Assembly: GCA_947172415.1 (NCBI GenBank)
Contig: OX359189.1
Span: 4,974,501-5,038,500 of the forward strand
Source: Chondrosia reniformis
Lineage: Eukaryota; Porifera; Demospongiae; Chondrillida; Chondrillidae
Direction: 5' to 3'
Length of the DNA: 64,000 nucleotides
The notes beneath the pieces were generated by a model. That model was not told the DNA's origin. It saw only the letters and a program-made list of their open reading frames with translations, and searched no databases. The position numbers were made by a program, and so were the translations under genes. The first letter of the stretch is position 1. Every line of letters begins with the position of its first letter. Below are positions 33,452-45,708 of the stretch, piece after piece.

Positions 33452-34246
33452 GGTGAGTTCGCTAGAACGCACATTCTAACTGTTTTTGATACCGCGATAA
33501 ACTAACGCATATTAATGGCCTCACATTCACAAGCCGCCAGTATCGTCGGAAAGCGACCTCAGCTCACACTTTCCCTCCCAAATAATAATATAGATTTCAT
33601 AACATCACAATAGCTTAAGTCTGGCACAGGTGCATACAACTCCTATTATAAACTAGGCATGGGCCTATTAATATGCAGGCCGCAAAAGCAGCACAGGACA
33701 AATAGCCCATATATAGCAGCAAACACATACAAGCACGGTTAGATAAAGCCAGTAGTCCCCTGGCAGGGCATAGCACGCAGCCTTTAGGAGGCATGGCAAC
33801 CGACCATTGCATACCAGCAGCACCACAGCGGCAGACTGGCAGGCATGCATTTGTGTAGCCCTTATACACGCAGCAGCTGGCACACACACCACACTGGACA
33901 TCCTATGACCATGTGGCCCTGGTATATAGGGTCATCAGCATACGCAGCATACCAACAGCCATATAGCTAGGCAACAGCCTACACACTAAATTACGCGGCG
34001 CAGCACGCATTAACAAAAAAAATAATCAGTCATGCAAGCCTCACATACCACCCACCCAGGCCACTCTGGCAATTGACATAAGCTCTGAACTTGTTGAAAT
34101 GTTGATTAATTAATATTTGCACAAACAACTAAGTTTAACAAAAGTAAAGGATCAACAAAGTAAACAAATCAAATATAATGATGCAAACTACATGCATGCA
34201 TAAATTTGAAAACTTGAAACATGTCATATAGCATGCAGGGTTAATG
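33452..34246. other. intronic or intergenic stretch, nothing recognised
   Basis: The 33600-34060 part is relatively CA/GC-rich with many GCAGCA/GGCA words. No gene or repeat partner seen. Confidence 0.35.
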
Positions 34247-34537
34247 TTACAGTAGTGTTTTGCAAGTGTTCATAGCTACGTGTAACGGATGATGTTTTGG
34301 AATGTTTTCCCCAACACGTTTCCCTGCATGGAATATATCCAGAAGCACTCTCATACTGGATCCAAAGACACTCTGCCACTTCATGCGCCAGGCACAGCAA
34401 TTGTCAACATAAAATTCAGCTATGTGAACATCCTGCCCCAGCAATCTGTCCCGCAGTTCAACAAACAAACTCTTAACAGTGGAAAAAGACAAATCCCTGG
34501 TTAGTTTCCATGACACAACCTGGCCCAAGGTATTCAT
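34247..34537 (-). pseudogene. transposase-like fragment (VDNCC..WR / DIFHA motif)
   Basis: The minus-strand frame gives LGQVVSWKLTRDLSFSTVKS, then EFYVDNCCAWRMKWQSVFG and RVLLDIFHAGKRVG...IPKHHPL. The pairing of 'VDNCC-x-WR' with 'LDIFHA' recalls DDE transposase cores in metazoan transposons of uncertain superfamily. Flanking sequence shows no further coding match. Function inferred only. Confidence 0.4.
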
Positions 34538-36657
34538 TACACAAAAAAGGACATTGTATAGAGTTATCCATTTTTTATCTTCATTCCTGGAAATGCCAAT
34601 GTTTTCTGCCTGGTGAGAAACAGTATTGTTTCATTATACATATATATATTTAGGGATAACAATTAATAGTTGTCAAATGCATATACACTCACTGACTGAT
34701 GCAAAGGTATGGTCACAGCAAAGCCAGCCATCTGTTTTTATCAGTACTTAAACTTGCCATCTCCTTTGTGTATAGTGGTAGCTTCTTCCAGAATCCAAAG
34801 AGAAAGATATTTGAGAGGAAAAGTCTAGATAGACACAGATCAACACCAAAGAGTTGCTCATAATTCTCAATGGTTGGAAAGGAGCTTTCTGGGTAGACAT
34901 TGAGGTAAGTACAAAATTGTTGAAAAAACTGCTTTAGCCTAAAGTAGGTTTAATATCGATTTCTTCGTAAGGTATCTTCAATGACACTGAAGGTAATCCC
35001 TGCTAAAACTATACTCTGAACTAGTTCCATCAATCTACAAGTAAAACCTCCTTAGGAAACTCTGAACCTTCAGTTTCTTCTATTTCAGCATTAAGTAGGG
35101 TTAGGGTTAGGATTACAAAAGAACCTTCATTTTAATTGAACTTTCACTTTTTAGTTGCTATGATACATGTCATATCATTGCAGCTGTCTGCAAAAGTTTA
35201 TAGTTAAAAGAAGTTAGTATTCCTCCATATTGACAGTTTAGCCACGCATATATCCATCTACATCTTCACTTATTACAACTTTAGACATGTAAACCTGCTG
35301 AAAAGGCTGTGTCAATTGCAGACAATCAGCTGATTTAACAGTTAACCTGTACTTCCTTTGTGGAGTAGTTATCAGTCAAATTCTGTTAATTAGGGAAAGT
35401 GTCATTTTAATAAACACAGCTTTATTATACATGTACAATGTAATCAATGGCCTTTTATTCCTTTCATCTATATGTTAATTTGCCTCAACCTATATATATA
35501 CAATCTTACTACATAAGCATTTTTTCTTTTATATACTTCTTTGTTCATTCCAGAAAAAAGAGTTATCGCAAATGGAGTTCTTCTGAATAGGAAGCCACTC
35601 AGGTGAGCAAATTCTATAGAATAATGTTAGCTGAATATATAATTATATTGTCTATTATTATAAAACAGGAATATTAACCTAACACCTGTGCATATAGGAT
35701 AGCTATGTACAGGCATGCATAATAGGTATGGACATAAGCTAACTTTCATATGTGCACTGGCCATGTGTGATTTATTCTATATATGTTTGTACATTTGCCT
35801 TTCTAGGTTATCAAAAACACACCTTTTCTCTAACCATTTGAAATAATTATATACATTAGTCAATCAATATGGTTACAGAATGCAGTGTGTTCATATACCA
35901 GGTCCCTGTATATACATCCTATAATGTTACATCGTTTTTCCATTTGTAGTAAGTGTAGAAGAAAAGAAGAATTTTAAGATACAATAAAACAGAACATAAA
36001 TACATTATACTGTATTAGAGATCTTGATAGACATTTTTAATTTATTATGTATGAAAAGAAAAGTAAAAAATGTGACAGCACTAGTCTTGTATGTGAATCC
36101 CTTTTCAAAAACTCCAATTTATGTATTTATACATATATATAAAAGTTAAACTGTGGATAGATGGCTATGCCATTATGCATTGTATGTGTGACATGGCTAA
36201 ATTGGATGAATTCTATACAGCACAAGTACATATCAACTCATTAGATCAGTCCATGACAAACCTATTCCATTCATGCCAGTTTAGATAACTAAAGGTTCCT
36301 AGTAAATAGAAGAACCTCTGTATTAATTGGTATGGATAGGTTTAGGTATGTACATGGTTAATATCTACCTAGTCTGAACATCCAACACTGCGATGCAAAG
36401 AGTCTTCATTTAAGTGACATGGCGAAATTGCAAGGAGTATATATATAGGTGGTCATGCAGCCTCTTTCATTGTCATTTATTTGGTTGCATGCATGGTCAA
36501 CAACTTCGTTTGTTATTGAAAATAAAATTACGCACAAAAGAGAATGCAAATAAAGTCAACTCTCTATACATTATTATATAATATATGTAGTATACTTCAT
36601 ACAGGACATGGAAGTATTATATCCGTATATATACTTGCACTGTTTATATATATATAG
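34538..36657. other. non-coding stretch
   Basis: No gene recognised. It includes two to three TTAGGG-like units at 35096-35114, too few to be a telomere tract, and an AT-rich run near 36590-36650. Confidence 0.45.
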
Positions 36658-37105
36658 AGATCCAAGTGACCCCTAGGATAATCAGTATTTTAAACAGTAC
36701 AAGACTTTAGTCACACTAGTACTGTTGCAGGCTTTGAAATCCTCAACTACTGCATAGAGAGTAGTAGTTGATACAGATCATTCAATTGCAAGGTAGATCA
36801 TCCAATTGCAAGGTAGAACACATGGCCTACCAATTACCTTTTCACACCTTAGTATAGACTGAAGATGATGCATCTGCATGCCATATATCAACAAAGGCTC
36901 CAGTATTAAAGGGGTCTCAGCTAATAACCACAGCAGATTTGATAAGAACACCGACGGTTGGTTGCATGCATTGGCATAATCAACAGGGTTAGAGACCATT
37001 TTGTACCTTGTACACAGGGACATCATATACGTATATGAAGGCCTTGGCCTTTTATGTCTTGTACTGTTTAAAATACTGATTATCCTAGGGGTCACTTGGA
37101 TCTCT
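36658..37105. mobile_element. MITE with 49-bp terminal inverted repeats
   Basis: GAGATCCAAGTGACCCC... at 36658-36706 is the exact reverse complement of 37057-37105. The interior (36707-37056) is non-coding. Related interiors occur at 38168-38512 (opposite orientation), 59630-59830 and 62225-62400. Confidence 0.88.
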
Positions 37106-38167
37106 TTAAATTTGTAACTTGCACTGTGTAGCTAGTACTTGATTGTAATTTTAATATTACATAGTCACTTGGATCTCTTAAATTTGTAACTTGTACTGTG
37201 TAGTACTTGATTGTAATTTAATATTTTATATATTTGCTAGTAACTTGCACTGTGTAGTGTACTTGAGTGTTATTAGCTAACAAAGTATTTCACTATACTT
37301 ATAGACATTCGCTATAAGCAATTTCGTTACTGTATGTAGTACACATGGAAAACGTACTAACATGGATAAGAATAAAGCCTAGTTGAAAGTCAGCAATATG
37401 AATTTACTAATTCTGGACGTTTCGACCCAGAGGTCTTCATGCATCAGCAATATATGAGGAGTGGGAATACAATTCAGTATAAATAGGAAATTAGTAAATT
37501 CATGTTGCTGACACTCAACAAAGCTTTATTCTCGTAATGATCGCAACAAACACACCTTATTCCTACACATGGACAAGTAAAAATATTAACAGATAACGTA
37601 AGAAGAGAAGACAGAGCTTAAATTACCAAAGTAATACGGTTGACCAAACGAATCCAGTCTTTCGCATCAATATAGGAACAACTCTGCCTCAAACTTGACG
37701 GGAACGTATACAAAAACGCTTTATCTAACCTTCGCTACAACTCGCCTGTTCGGTAGCTCCTTCTCGTAGGAGAGCGTCGACTTGTCATAGCCGTTCTCGA
37801 AAGGATGATCTTCTTTAGCAACGAGGCGGTGACGTTTACGCAACGTCACATGATTCTCAAAATGTGTGTACGGAGCGACATACGAAGGTGTTGGTGACGC
37901 ATTAGAAAAACATCACAATACATCACCAGCTTGCGCAATCGTAACTTTGAATTCTTCATTATATCTTGATTATTTTGCTCATTTAATTAAGCAAAACTTC
38001 GTCAGACGTTTCTTATACACATGTACCATGATATATGTTGATTTCACAGTTATCTGACAAATTGAAATTTTTTATCAATATAACACATTGTTTGCATATA
38101 AATTTCCCATAGGTTTTCTATAGTCCTATGGCCTTTTATATGCAGACTTTGTCCTCTGTTTTCTGAC
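37106..38167. repeat. 1.1-kb direct repeat, copy 1
   Basis: Together with the right TIR before it, this is repeated at 38513-39040 plus 41838-42418. The second copy is split by the Merlin element. It contains three GTAACTTG-x-ACTGTG motifs (37114, 37186, 37240), a PLE-type pLTR with a hammerhead-like core (37383-37545) and the antisense short ORF described at 37660-37935. This copy shows the uninterrupted Merlin target at about 37573-37580. Confidence 0.9.
37660..37935 (-). other. recurrent short ORF of the repeat family
   Basis: The minus strand encodes MYCDVFLMRHQH, then RTHFENHVTLRKRHRLVAKE, then DHPFENGYDKSTLSYEKE and LPNRRVVAKVR, then stop. Other copies at 41910-42190 (minus), 58926-59186 (plus), 61482-61718 (plus) and 63562-63768 (minus, decayed) keep most of this frame despite nucleotide differences. 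The function is unknown; it is possibly a fragment of an element gene. Confidence 0.45.
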
Positions 38168-38561
38168 ATCATATACGTATATAAAGGCCTTGGCCTTTTA
38201 TGTCCCTTGTGTACAAGTTACAAAATGGTCTCTAACCCTGTTGATTATACCAATGCATGCAACCAACCGTCGGTGTTCTTAGCTCCCTCACAAGGCAAAT
38301 CAAATCTGCTGTGGTTATTAGCTGAGACCCCTTTAATACTGGAGCCTTTGTTGATATATGGCATGCAGATGCATCATCTTGGTACTAAGGTGTGAAAAGG
38401 TAATTGGTAGGCCATGTGTTCTACCTTGCAATTGGATGATATGTATCACTACTACTCTCTATGCAGTAGTTGAGGATTTCAAAGCCTTCAACAGTACTAG
38501 TGTGACTAAAGTCTTGTACTGTTTAAAATACTGATTATCCTAGGGGTCACTTGGATCTCTT
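38168..38561. mobile_element. TIR-MITE, second copy with inverted interior
   Basis: Right TIR at 38513-38561 is identical to 37057-37105. The interior before it matches 36707-37056 in reverse orientation, with small differences such as an added GCTCCCTCACAAGGCAAATC near 38281. The left TIR is missing; the homology starts at ACATCATATACG. Confidence 0.85.
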
Positions 38562-39040
38562 TAAATTTGTAACTTGCACTGTGTAGCTAGTACTTGATTG
38601 TAATTTTAATATTACATAGTCACTTGGATCTCTTAAATTTGTAACTTGTACTGTGTAGTACTTGATTGTAATTTAATATTTTATATATTTGCTAGTAACT
38701 TGCACTGTGTAGTGTACTTGAGTGTTATTAGCTAACAAAGTATTTCACTATACTTATAGACATTCGCTATAAGCAATTTCGTTACTGTATGTAGTACACA
38801 TGGAAAACGTACTAACATGGATAAGAATAAAGCCTAGTTGAAAGTCAGCAATATGAATTTACTAATTCTGGACGTTTCGACCCAGAGGTCTTCATGCATC
38901 AGCAATATATGAGGAGTGGGAATACAATTCAGTATAAATAGGAAATTAGTAAATTCATGTTGCTGACACTCAACAAAGCTTTATTCTCGTAATGATCGCA
39001 AGAAAACACACCTTATTCCTACACATGGACAAGTAAAAAT
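38562..39040. repeat. 1.1-kb direct repeat, copy 2, first part
   Basis: Near-identical to 37106-37580; ends at the Merlin target duplication GTAAAAAT (39033-39040). Confidence 0.9.
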
Positions 39041-41829
39041 GGATCACCCGTAATATACGGACACGGCGTCCATTTGCATCAATGACGTAAGCAATCACTT
39101 CCGCTTCACCTACTATGTCTTTGTCGAATGGCGCTTATCTCCCATGGTTGCATCGGGCGCTTCACTTAGTTTATTAGCGTTGATGGGTCTTCACACCCCG
39201 AATCACTCTACGGTAAGTATATCGCCTCTTTTGACCAATTCCTCCTTCATTTTTGGTCCAGTTCATTTTCAGTCGACACTTACTTTCATTTTTTAGTATT
39301 TAGGTTCTACTTGTGTGTATAATACAGCAGCTATGCATCCTCTTAAGGTTTTGTTTTATCATTGTAGGAAAGGTTGTCGGGATGTATTGTTAAAAGTTCC
39401 GTTTATGGTTTTTCATTGGCACTTAAGTAAGAATTTCTGTGTGTCTGGACGTATTTATGTATGCTTAAGTGTTTGTTTTGTTTGAGTGCAAGCACACATA
39501 CTTCTTGCCGTGCTTTAACAAGACCGTCTTGTTAAAGCACGGAATGGACCATTGGTAATTTTATGTTCCTCAGATTAAGCTAAAATTCTGATTAATTTCT
39601 ATTATCTGTAAGACACCTTTTGTTTGACCTCTTTATTTATTTGTAAGTGACTTTCATTGTTGATCTCAATTTAGTATCTATGATTACAGGAAATAATAAA
39701 TGTAAATAGATGTGTAAATGTAAAATTCTATAAATAAAGGAGTGTATGTATTTAAACAGGGTATTGTTGCGTAATGTGTGCAAGAATGTTTTGAAATGCG
39801 TCTATTTTTGTAATCCCATACCGTTCCCTCCACATGAACTCGTCTAAGTAGGTGGGTAGTTGGTCTTCAGATACCCCCCTCATATTTTTGAATCTGATTT
39901 TTGCTCTATTCCAATAGCTCTCAATATTTTGTGTGTGGATCCCAGTCGGACCCACAAAATTGAGGCTGTGGTTTACTGTTCTGTGGGCAGCTACATTAGG
40001 TAGCTGCCCAACATTACTGTAGGCCCTCCATTCATCAGACACAATTACAGTGCCAGGCTGCACATGTGCCTGAATTATTGGCAATAGTGTACCAGCCCTT
40101 CGGTCAGGCACCAATTCCATGTACCCGAGGGCTGGCTCAAAGGAGGTATCACATAGGCCAAATACCCATCTCTCTTGTCTTGGAGGCCTGCCCCTATGAT
40201 TCTGAGTATACATATAGTACGTGTGTAATGTTAATTTTTAATCAGCATTGTAGATGTAATCTTAAAAATGTAATTTTTTACCTTAGGTTTGTGGGTGAAG
40301 AGGGACTCATCGATTTGTACCTCCTTCCCTGGACCTCCAAGCAGGATTGGAGTGGAAATCAGCTTGGTGGAACAGACCTCCCTCAGCCATTGGTAGACTC
40401 CACAAGCTGTGTTCTCTGCTACCTCAAGTTGGGCTGCTGCTGTTGTGACAGCTATTTCAAATGCCCACCAGTGCATGAGGAGTAGCCACTTTTGGATAGT
40501 CAACTTCGACTTAGCGAAGAAACTCCCCTCCCGCAAGGTTAAACACTTGTGGCAGGCAGGACACCTCCATCTATGTAATAATTAAATCTATAATTTTATT
40601 TTGTAATTATTATTTATTATTATTAGTCATTTTATTATTCTAATGTATTATTCTTTTGTAATTATGTATTTGGTAATAAATTGTATATTAATTAAAATTG
40701 TATACCTGAATTTGTCAGAGATGTCATTCCTAGGAACCATGGCCATGCCTGTGCCACAAGGACATGTCTTGCTGCTGGCCAGCAAGCCTTTTGATTGAAA
40801 CCAGCATATTAGGTCATCTTGTGGTCCAAAAGCAACCTTACCAATATTCATGAAAGACATTTTTAAAACCGCTTAGAAAAACCGCCTTACAAATTAGGTA
40901 TGAATAATAATTAATCGTATGAATAATGTTAATCTGTACAAAATATTGGAAATCAGCTCGACTGAAGTTATTATTATTCTCAGGCGATTATTATATAGTC
41001 GTGACATATCCCCTCGATGATTGCATAACTCCTACATACGCGATTATATTGTAATTGCGCAAACTCTATTACATCATGTATAGTGTCGTATCTATAAGTA
41101 GTAACAATTTCACAATTAATAATAATTAAAAATAAATATTTACAAGCATTTCATAGTTTTAAAGTTATTTTCTTCTTTAAATTCAATCTGTAGAAACATA
41201 GAAAGGTATATAATAGACAAAAATGTTCAAAAAAAGGGGACAAGGGTTAGGGTTACATATACATGTAGTGCTGTAACTTTATCAAATGGAGAGATATTAA
41301 GCTAAAAATTGCTCTCAGCTTTCAAAGACATGCATAAAACATATCCAAGGAGTTTTAAAAAAATTGATGTTTACTCGTATTTGCCCTATCTCTCACCATA
41401 CATTAGGTTTGTATACCAGAATCTAATGTACATTTAGTGACTGCAGATCTTAAAGTTCGCTAAAAAACATTAAACTATAATCCGCATTTAGTTGGGATTC
41501 CCTAAACGGGCCAAATTACAGAACGCCTGAACCCTAGGTGTTCGGTAATTTTTCGGTATAGGTGCTCTGTAATTTTTCGGTATTTTTTTAAATGGAAAAT
41601 CAGGGGACAAGGAAGAGGAATATTGGAGGGACACAGCCAACAACTTGACAACTTACGGGCGCATCTGATTTTGGAAAGCGTACGGTGATCCATCAACCGC
41701 TATAAAACAAACAAAAGAAGGCAGTAAGCGCCCCAGTGATACTTGGAAGCGCCTCTTGAACTGAAGCGGAAGTGATTGCTTACGTCATTGATGCAAATGG
41801 ACGCCGTGTCCGTATATTACGGGTGATCC
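39041..41829 (-). mobile_element. Merlin DNA transposon, complete
   Basis: Perfect 68-bp terminal inverted repeats (39041-39108 and 41762-41829), starting GGATCACCCGTAATATACGG, flanked by the 8-bp duplication GTAAAAAT (39033-39040, 41830-41837). The empty site is present in the other repeat copy at about 37573. An 8-bp duplication and an IS1016/IS1595-like transposase fit the Merlin superfamily. The transposase gene lies inside on the minus strand. Confidence 0.95.
39752..40860 (-). CDS. Merlin transposase, three exons
   Basis: Exons by reading: 40860-40706, 40570-40282 and 40201-39752, each with GT donors and AG acceptors and consistent phase, giving about 297 residues without stops. Exon 1 supplies MSFMNIGKVAFGPQDD and TCPCGTG. 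The exon 1/2 junction reads DKFR-WRCPACHKCLTLR, so the zinc ribbon (CPC...CPAC) is completed only by splicing. Catalytic residues of the IS1595-like DDE domain are visible: Asp in VQIDESLF, Asp in VIVSDEWRAY and Glu in TQNIESYWNRAK. The length fits Merlin transposases, which act as DNA cut-and-paste enzymes. Intact exons and perfect TIRs suggest a recent or active copy. Splice sites are predicted, not proven. Confidence 0.9.
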
Positions 41830-41837
41830 GTAAAAAT

Positions 41838-42608
41838 ATTAACAGATAATGTAAGAAGAGAAGACAGAGCTTAAATTACCAAAGTAATACGGTTGACCAA
41901 ACGAATCCAGTCTTTCGCATCAATATAGGAACAACTCTGCCTCAAACTTGACGGGAACGTATACAAAAACGCTTTATCTAACCTTCGCTACAACTCGCCT
42001 GTTCGGTAGCTCCTTCTCGTAGGAGAGCGTCGACTTGTCATAGCCGTTCTCGAAAGGATGATCTTCTTTAGCAACGAGGCGGTGACGTTTACGCAACGTC
42101 ACATGATTCTCAAAATGTGTGTACGGAGCGACATACGAAGGTGTTGGTGACGCATTAGAAAAACATCACAATACATCACCAGCTTGCGCAATCGTAACTT
42201 TGAATTCTTCATTATATCTTGATTATTTTGCTCATTTAATTAAGCAAAACTTCGTCAGACGTTTCTTATACACATGTACCATGATATATGTTGATTTCAC
42301 AGTTATCTGACAAATTGAAATTTTTTATCAATATAACACATTGTTTGCATATAAATTTCCCATAGGTTTTCTATAGTCCTATGGCCTTTTATATGCAGAC
42401 TTTGTCCTCTGTTTTCTAACAAACGGAGGCCTAAATTAAAAATCCCTTAATTTAAAATGAGTTTTATACCCTAAACTTTATGATGATATGCCCATTTTGT
42501 TTCTAGGTCCTTTCTTGGAGCCATATGAATTATTTAATTAATTAATTATATTATATTATATTATTTATTTATATTAGATTACCTTAGTATATTGTAACTT
42601 GTACTGTA
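41838..42608. repeat. 1.1-kb direct repeat, copy 2, second part, and repeat-family tail
   Basis: Continues copy 2 after the Merlin element, identical to 37581-38167 up to about 42418. It then runs on through the CATAGGTTTTCTATAG family tail to GTAACTTGTACTGTA (42594-42608), a part that copy 1 lacks. Confidence 0.88.
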
Positions 42609-42753
42609 TATATATATATATCCACTCTTCATGCAGGTGTAAATGAAACATAAAATAGAGTTATTAAGATGTCAATATTATTTTTAGTATAAATTTATGT
42701 ATATATCCTGGTAGACCAGTATATGTCTGTGGAAGTTATCAAGATCTTCATAA

Positions 42754-44577
42754 TGTCTTCATTTACTCCATCTTCCAAGAGATTGATCGAAAATACAGTT
42801 CCCAAGTGCAACTTTTATGACAAAGGAGGCATCTAAAAGAGTGGCAAGGACAACAACTGAGATTCCATTTCCATGGAAGGATGTCATGCCACCAACAATC
42901 TACAATTGGTTGGAGTGTCTTGCTAAGTCCCATAACACTAACACTATTTGTAGGGGCCCTGGCAGCAACAGCTGCCATAATGGGACCTTTAGCTCGTGTT
43001 AAAGTGCATGAAACCTACCAAGAGTCAATGAGCCTGTACGTCATCTGTATTGCTGATCCTGGGTCGGGAAAATTACGAGGATTCACTCTTTCAATAAGGG
43101 AACCCCTCAGTAGCCTTTTAATGGAGGAAAGAGTAAAATGACAGGAGACGATTACACAAGACAAGGGCTTTTCAAACACTTAGCTCACCGAAACGGGCAT
43201 GCCTTGATTGCCCATGAAGAAATGACTGCTTTTTTGACCTCCTACAACGAAGTCAAGCAGAAGGTCAAGGGGAAGGGCAGCTCAACTGCCCATTCTATGA
43301 TGGTAGTGATTGGATCAAAAGCACTGGTATATGAATTACTACCTGTGGATGTTAAAATGATTTAATGAAAGGGTTTAATACTGTGATACCAAACTTTTCC
43401 TCTGTGTATCCTGAAAGGTACCCAAAGAGCTGCTACAAATCGAGAGAAGGTTCCTTACCCAGGTGTCTGCATGTGTGGCTACTTACAACCAGCCCTATTT
43501 GTGCAAAAAATATATCCAACCATTTACAACTACCATGGTGGCTTTGTGGACAGACTTCTTCTTTGTATTCCAATGCCCCATCTTCTAAAAGAAAATAAAG
43601 TAGAGCAATGGAGCCACAAGCTTCAGGAATATGACCTCAGAAGTTTTGGACCAGTCTACATGAATATTGAAAAGTGGCATTTCAGACAGCAGATATATGA
43701 GATGGATGAAAAGGCAAAAGCCATTTATGTTGAGTTTTCTGATGAAATTACCAAGATGATGAATAGTAAATGGGAAGCAACAGATGATGACCATGAGCAA
43801 TCTGAAATAATTGGCAATGTTTCAAAGGACCGGCGTGTCATGATTAGGTGCAGCAATAATATATACATTACATAATTACCTTTTTGTGCATGTATCCACC
43901 TGATGTTGACATGTAATGATTGTCTTCCATGTAGGCTTTGTGCTGTGCTGCTGTACTATACAACGCTATTGAAAAGGCACTGCAAAATACTGATATAACA
44001 ACAGATGACATCACAAATGTCATCCCAGAGGATATCACACTGATGGCCCTTCACCTGACAAACAACTTTCAGGCTCAAAGATCTGTATAAGAAGAAGTGG
44101 GTGGTATAATTAAAATAATTGCATTAATAAGTCAGTCATATGCATGTACATAACACTTCCTTTATATATAGGCAATGATTCAGTGCGTGGACAAGGGAGA
44201 TTCAGAACCCCGCCTTAAGAAACATGAATTTACTGATGACAGGCTTATATCGCATATACTCAGCCGACCTGTATTCGGAAAGAACAATTGCAAGTCAAAA
44301 AGTTAAAGGACTAATGGAATCCTACAAAAGGACAGTCTGGGCATCATTGCACACATGAAAAGGATATGTGCTATTTCAAGCCCCTTCCAATCCAGGGTAA
44401 TAAAAACAGCATATTAAAGAGACTAACTACCAGTACTGAAGAGAGTTGGGATTTCTACGAAGCTACTTTCTTAAAAAAGTACTCTTCGATTAGTGATGAT
44501 CAGATGAAGAGATTAATTGGGTATGCCCCAAACAAGGAAGAACTCATGCCTTACTTGCCAGATCTAAACTATTGATT
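42754..44577 (+). pseudogene. DUF3987-like gene (P-loop ATPase-like), broken
   Basis: Consecutive plus-strand frames give FPWKDVMPPTIYNWLECLAK, then FVGALAATAAIMGPLARVKV, LYVICIADPGSGKLRGFTLS, then GLFKHLAHRNGHALIAHEE, then YPTIYNYHGGFVDRLLLCI-PMPHLL, WHFRQQIYEMDEKAKAIYVE, and after a likely intron (about 43857-43934) LCAVLLYYN. It ends near 44575 with a weakly related tail (KKYSSISDDQMKRLIG). The order is that of DUF3987 proteins, which are phage- and transposon-associated P-loop proteins of unknown role. The Walker A GSGK is present, but the next Ser/Thr is Leu. Five or more frame breaks. It lies between two boundary motifs (42594 and 44740). Confidence 0.6.
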
Positions 44578-44736
44578 AAATAACATTAACGACGTCAACT
44601 TTCATTATCTACTTATTACTATTACTATAATGGCTATTATTTATTTATTATCTATTGTAAGTTGTTAAGCTATATTGATCATTAATTGACAAAATAATAA
44701 TGATTAATTAATGAATGAATTATAATAGTTATATAT
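44578..44736. other. AT-rich spacer at the inner edge of the right arm
   Basis: Low-complexity AT sequence between the DUF3987-like pseudogene and the boundary motif at 44740-44757. Confidence 0.5.
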
Positions 44737-45610
44737 ATTGTACCTTGCACTGTGTTATTATTTAAGTTTTACATGATGTGAAAGTTTAATAAAGAAACTA
44801 AGGTAAGTTGATAAATTTGTTAGCCTTTTGGATACCTTTTTTAATTGGGGAGCAAGTCCCACACTAGCGAGTGGAATGGAGGTCCCTGGTTGTAGAATTT
44901 GTGCCAAGGTATGACCATTTAGGCCACCTTATACAGCCATTTAGGCCATGACATGGCTGCTTATATGGTGCTAATTCGCTTTTGTCACAAAATCATAGTG
45001 CTGAGGTTGCTCTTTCGACTCGTCTAATCATGAACTTTATAATCATCAGCACTTCTGTACCAATATATATACACCTGTGTTACTCTTTGTTGATTTCGAT
45101 TGTTATTTACTTCGATGAGAAAATTGAAACTAAAACTTTCAGTTGATGTGTGATAGACCATTTAGATATGTATACAAATGCTGCTACTATATAAGCATAC
45201 ACTATAAGTGCAGGTTTGCCCCACAATGCAATGTATTTTCTAGTTAAGAGCTGACTGTTATATATATCAGTCTGCAGTTTAATGTCATTGTCATTAAGTT
45301 TGCAGTCATTTGTGTACGCTTTTCTAAATAAATATCCATGTAAAGTTAACCCTTTATGCGCGAGATAACTATGTGGGCTTAATAATCGCCAGAAGCGATA
45401 TTTAATTGTCACAAGGACACCATGAGGCAGGAATTAAAATTCGTCACCTCGATAGGAATGTGACAACTCTTTATGACAGTAAAACTTTGATGCTGATTTT
45501 TAGACATATTTTGTTACTCTATTGTTGGCTTCTAAGATGCTCTAATTTTCAAGATATTACCTCTTCTAGTGAAGAAGGTAAGACGGCTATGTTTTCTAAG
45601 TTCCTTTGGG
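44737..45610. repeat. innermost right-arm segment (mirror of 31697-32572)
   Basis: Reverse complement of the left arm, beginning with the GTACCTTGCACTGTGTTATTA version of the boundary motif and ending in CTTTGGG, the target copy of the P-like element. Confidence 0.85.
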
Positions 45611-45708
45611 CATAGACTAACCAACATACGGGATTGGAAACGCGTGACGTCATTAAATCGAAACTTGGAACACTGGAAATTCTGCTGAGTTATGGGAAGT
45701 GTTAGAAA

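Noticed and set aside
35096-35114. TTAGGG-like tandem units (also GGGTTAGGGTTA near 41243)
   Set aside because: Only two to three units each, inside ordinary spacer and element sequence; not a telomere or interstitial telomere tract.
37866-38057. 63-aa frame repeated at 42119-42310
   Set aside because: Antisense of the recurrent repeat-family ORF plus AT-rich tail; identical only because the DNA is a recent duplicate.
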